This document shows, one piece after another, positions 62,446-64,000 of a stretch of 64,000 nucleotides of DNA; positions within the stretch are counted from its first letter, which is position 1; every line of letters starts with the position of its first letter. Where the stretch lies: NCBI GenBank assembly GCA_964654415.1, contig CAZZIP010000010.1:23018-87017 (forward strand), read 5' to 3'. Origin of the DNA: Methylohalobius sp964654415 (lineage in GTDB: Bacteria; Pseudomonadota; Gammaproteobacteria; Methylococcales; Methylothermaceae). Under the pieces are notes generated by a model that was not told the origin of the DNA, did no database searches, and saw only the letters and a program-made list of their open reading frames with translations. The position numbers and the translations under genes were made by a program.

Positions 62446-62865
62446 TTAAACCTCCTTTCTTGACGCTTTTGACCCGCCGCCTGGCGGGTCTTTTTTTGCC
62501 CGACCGGCAACCCTCTCTGCCAATTTTTCCAGATATCGGGCATCTGCCAGCAAATGGCTGCTGCGCACTTGTCCCAGCCGCTCGAGCAGAAAGTAGAGTC
62601 GGCGCGTATGGACAGCCCGTTCCGCCTCATCGCAACACTGACCCAGCAACTGTTGGACCTCAGCAATCTCGCGCCGCAGACTGACTTCTTCGGGAACATA
62701 GCCGGCATTCTTTAGGATCCGATAAGCTATGCGTAAAGTCGGCGTCACCCCCGGCAGATCATCCTCTTCAGGCAAAGGTTTACCCGCGCAGGAAAGACGA
62801 TCGAACTCGCCCCGCGCCATCGCCTCTTCAATCTTGCGTTCGGCCAAGCGCTCTAAAAACAGCAT
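62446..62865 (-). CDS. DUF1992 protein (DnaJ-C28-like)
   Basis: The 139-residue product begins with the conserved DUF1992 block (LAERKIEEAMARGEFDRLSC, AGKPLPEEDD) found in bacterial YhdN and eukaryotic DNAJC28. The last codons overlap the terminator of the opposite small gene. It ends two bases from trpS and the two are probably cotranscribed. Confidence 0.85.
   Translation of the reverse strand: MLFLERLAERKIEEAMARGEFDRLSCAGKPLPEEDDLPGVTPTLRIAYRILKNAGYVPEEVSLRREIAEVQQLLGQCCDEAERAVHTRRLYFLLERLGQVRSSHLLADARYLEKLAERVAGRAKKDPPGGGSKASRKEV
62471..62497 (+). terminator. Rho-independent terminator
   Basis: GACCCGCC, a GCCT loop and GGCGGGTC are followed by seven T. It ends the 32-residue peptide transcript and lies within the coding end of the opposite DUF1992 gene. 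Confidence 0.88.
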
Positions 62866-62867
62866 TT

Positions 62868-63881
62868 TTACTCCGCAAGCGGCGCGATCCCCACCGCCCG
62901 CCGGATCTCACGCATGAACGGCACAGCGAACTCGCGTGCCCTGGCTGCCCCTTCCCTCAGCCTACGCTCGATCTCTTGAGGATGCTGCAGCAGCGCTTCG
63001 TAGCGGGAGCGCGCTTCGCGAAAGTGAGCATTGAGGTATTGGAACAGAAACTCTTTCATCTCCCCCCAAGCGATTCCTTGCTGGTAGCGGTGACGCATCT
63101 GTTCTACTTCCTCAGGACTGGCAAAAGCCTGATAGATGCTGAACAAAGTGCAGGTGTCGGGGTCTTTGGGAGCTTCGGGTGGAAGAGAATTGGTTTTTAT
63201 CTTCAAAATCAGTTTGCGCAACTGTTTCTCCGGCGCGAAGATGGGGATGGTGTTGTCGTAGCTTTTGCTCATCTTGCGCCCGTCTAGTCCTTTGAGGACC
63301 GCCGTCTCTTCCTGCACTACTGGTTCTGGCAATACAAAGTACTCGCCGTAGAGGTGGTTGAAGCGCGCAGCGATGTCGCGGGCCATCTCCAGATGTTGGA
63401 TCTGATCCTTGCCCACCGGGATTTTCTGCGCCTTAAACAGTAAAATATCGGCCGCCATCAGAATGGGGTAGCAGTACAGACCCATCGTGATGCCCTTGTC
63501 TGGATCCTGCTCGCCTTTTTCTAAATTTTCAGCCACCGCGGCCTTGTAAGCGTGGGCCCGGTTCATCAGGCCCTTGGCGGTGACGCAACTTAAAATCCAG
63601 GTCAGCTCGGTAACCTCCGGGATGTCCGACTGGCGGTAAAAAACCGCGTTGTCGGTATCGAGACCCAAAGCCAACCAGGTAGCGGCAATCTCCAGAGTAG
63701 ACTGGCGGATGCGTTTGGGTTCTTGGCACTTGATCAGGGCGTGGTAATCAGCCAGAAAATAGAACGGCAAAACGTTAGGATCGCGGCTGGCTTCGATCGC
63801 CGGGCGGATGGCACCGACGTAATTGCCAAGATGGGGGGTGCCGGTAGTGGTGATTCCAGTCAGGACGATTTGTTTGCTCAT
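62868..63881 (-). CDS. trpS: Tryptophanyl-tRNA synthetase
   Basis: TrpRS charges tRNA-Trp. The frame is open to 63995, but the ATG at 63881 gives 337 residues starting MSKQIVLTGITTTGTPHLGN, the usual start. The HIGH-type motif reads TPHLGNYVG and the class I KMSKS motif is intact (DGRKMSKSYDNT). A TATAAT at 63910-63915 and a dyad at 63935-63951 (ATTTACG/CGTAAAT) lie upstream. Confidence 0.95.
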   Translation of the reverse strand: MSKQIVLTGITTTGTPHLGNYVGAIRPAIEASRDPNVLPFYFLADYHALIKCQEPKRIRQSTLEIAATWLALGLDTDNAVFYRQSDIPEVTELTWILSCVTAKGLMNRAHAYKAAVAENLEKGEQDPDKGITMGLYCYPILMAADILLFKAQKIPVGKDQIQHLEMARDIAARFNHLYGEYFVLPEPVVQEETAVLKGLDGRKMSKSYDNTIPIFAPEKQLRKLILKIKTNSLPPEAPKDPDTCTLFSIYQAFASPEEVEQMRHRYQQGIAWGEMKEFLFQYLNAHFREARSRYEALLQHPQEIERRLREGAARAREFAVPFMREIRRAVGIAPLAE

Positions 63882-63934
63882 GTATCGCTCATTGTGGAGA
63901 CTCCAAGCCATTATAATAAAGCATTTGCTCAGCC

Positions 63935-63951
63935 ATTTACGCTTCGTAAAT
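63935..63951. promoter_or_regulatory. Perfect dyad upstream of trpS
   Basis: ATTTACG-CTT-CGTAAAT is a perfect seven-base inverted repeat, about 20 bases upstream of a TATAAT on the minus strand. It could be a repressor or activator site near the trpS promoter; no partner gene is evident. Confidence 0.35.
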
Positions 63952-64000
63952 AACCCGCTCCTTTCGTCGCAGGCTTTATCGTAGGACGAGACCATGCTCA

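Noticed and set aside
1..64000. tRNA or rRNA genes
   Set aside because: I looked for rRNA-like conserved blocks and tRNA T-loop/acceptor patterns and saw none I could support; the only clear RNA gene is the 4.5S RNA.

Overview
The window looks like the chromosome of a gammaproteobacterium. Gene orders typical of that class support this: gyrA-serC-(serA)-pheA-hisC-tyrA-aroA-cmk-rpsA-ihfB, ffs-dnaX-ybaB-recR, asd-fimV, and flhA-flhF-fleN-fliA-cheY. A complete hopanoid cluster with a one-enzyme, eukaryote-like squalene synthase, an HpnO aminotransferase and adjoining copC/copD suggests a methanotroph of the Methylococcales. That placement is inference, not something the sequence proves.

Bases 1-10822 (minus strand) hold a flagellar and chemotaxis operon running fliL-M-N-O-P-Q-R, flhB, flhA, flhF, fleN, fliA, cheY (cut by the window edge). 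It appears to start at a sigma-54-type promoter just upstream of fliL. Upstream on the same strand lie fimV, asd, leuB, leuD, leuC, adk, serS, ihfB, rpsA and then the aromatic/serine supra-operon back to gyrA (to 31741). Bases 31805-43161 are mixed housekeeping: orn, an M48 protease, rsgA, recR, ybaB, dnaX, the 4.5S RNA gene, a small membrane protein, ubiB with a helical partner, dxs and apt.

Bases 43057-55636 form the hopanoid region. hpnB and hpnH lie on the minus strand. Squalene synthase, shc, hpnG, hpnN, hpnO, copC and copD lie divergently on the plus strand. Together they make hopene, attach and process the adenosyl side chain, aminate it and move the product to the outer membrane. hpnM follows at 60877-61548, separated by an accessory island.

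Bases 55637-60840 are that island, the most unusual part of the window. It contains an IS5-type transposase remnant, a 62-bp repeat present twice, decayed toxin-antitoxin pairs (DUF4258/DUF2283, hicBA, PIN, YgiT-type), a RuvC-segment remnant that resembles the IscB/RRXRR nuclease family, a partial duplicate of the 3' end of copD, and a run of small plus-strand genes separated by attC-like imperfect palindromes. I read the last part as an integron cassette array without an integrase in view (CALIN-like). One attC-like site lies in the opposite orientation. Bases 61549-64000 return to housekeeping genes: a DUF99 protein, a 32-residue membrane peptide, a DUF1992 protein and trpS.
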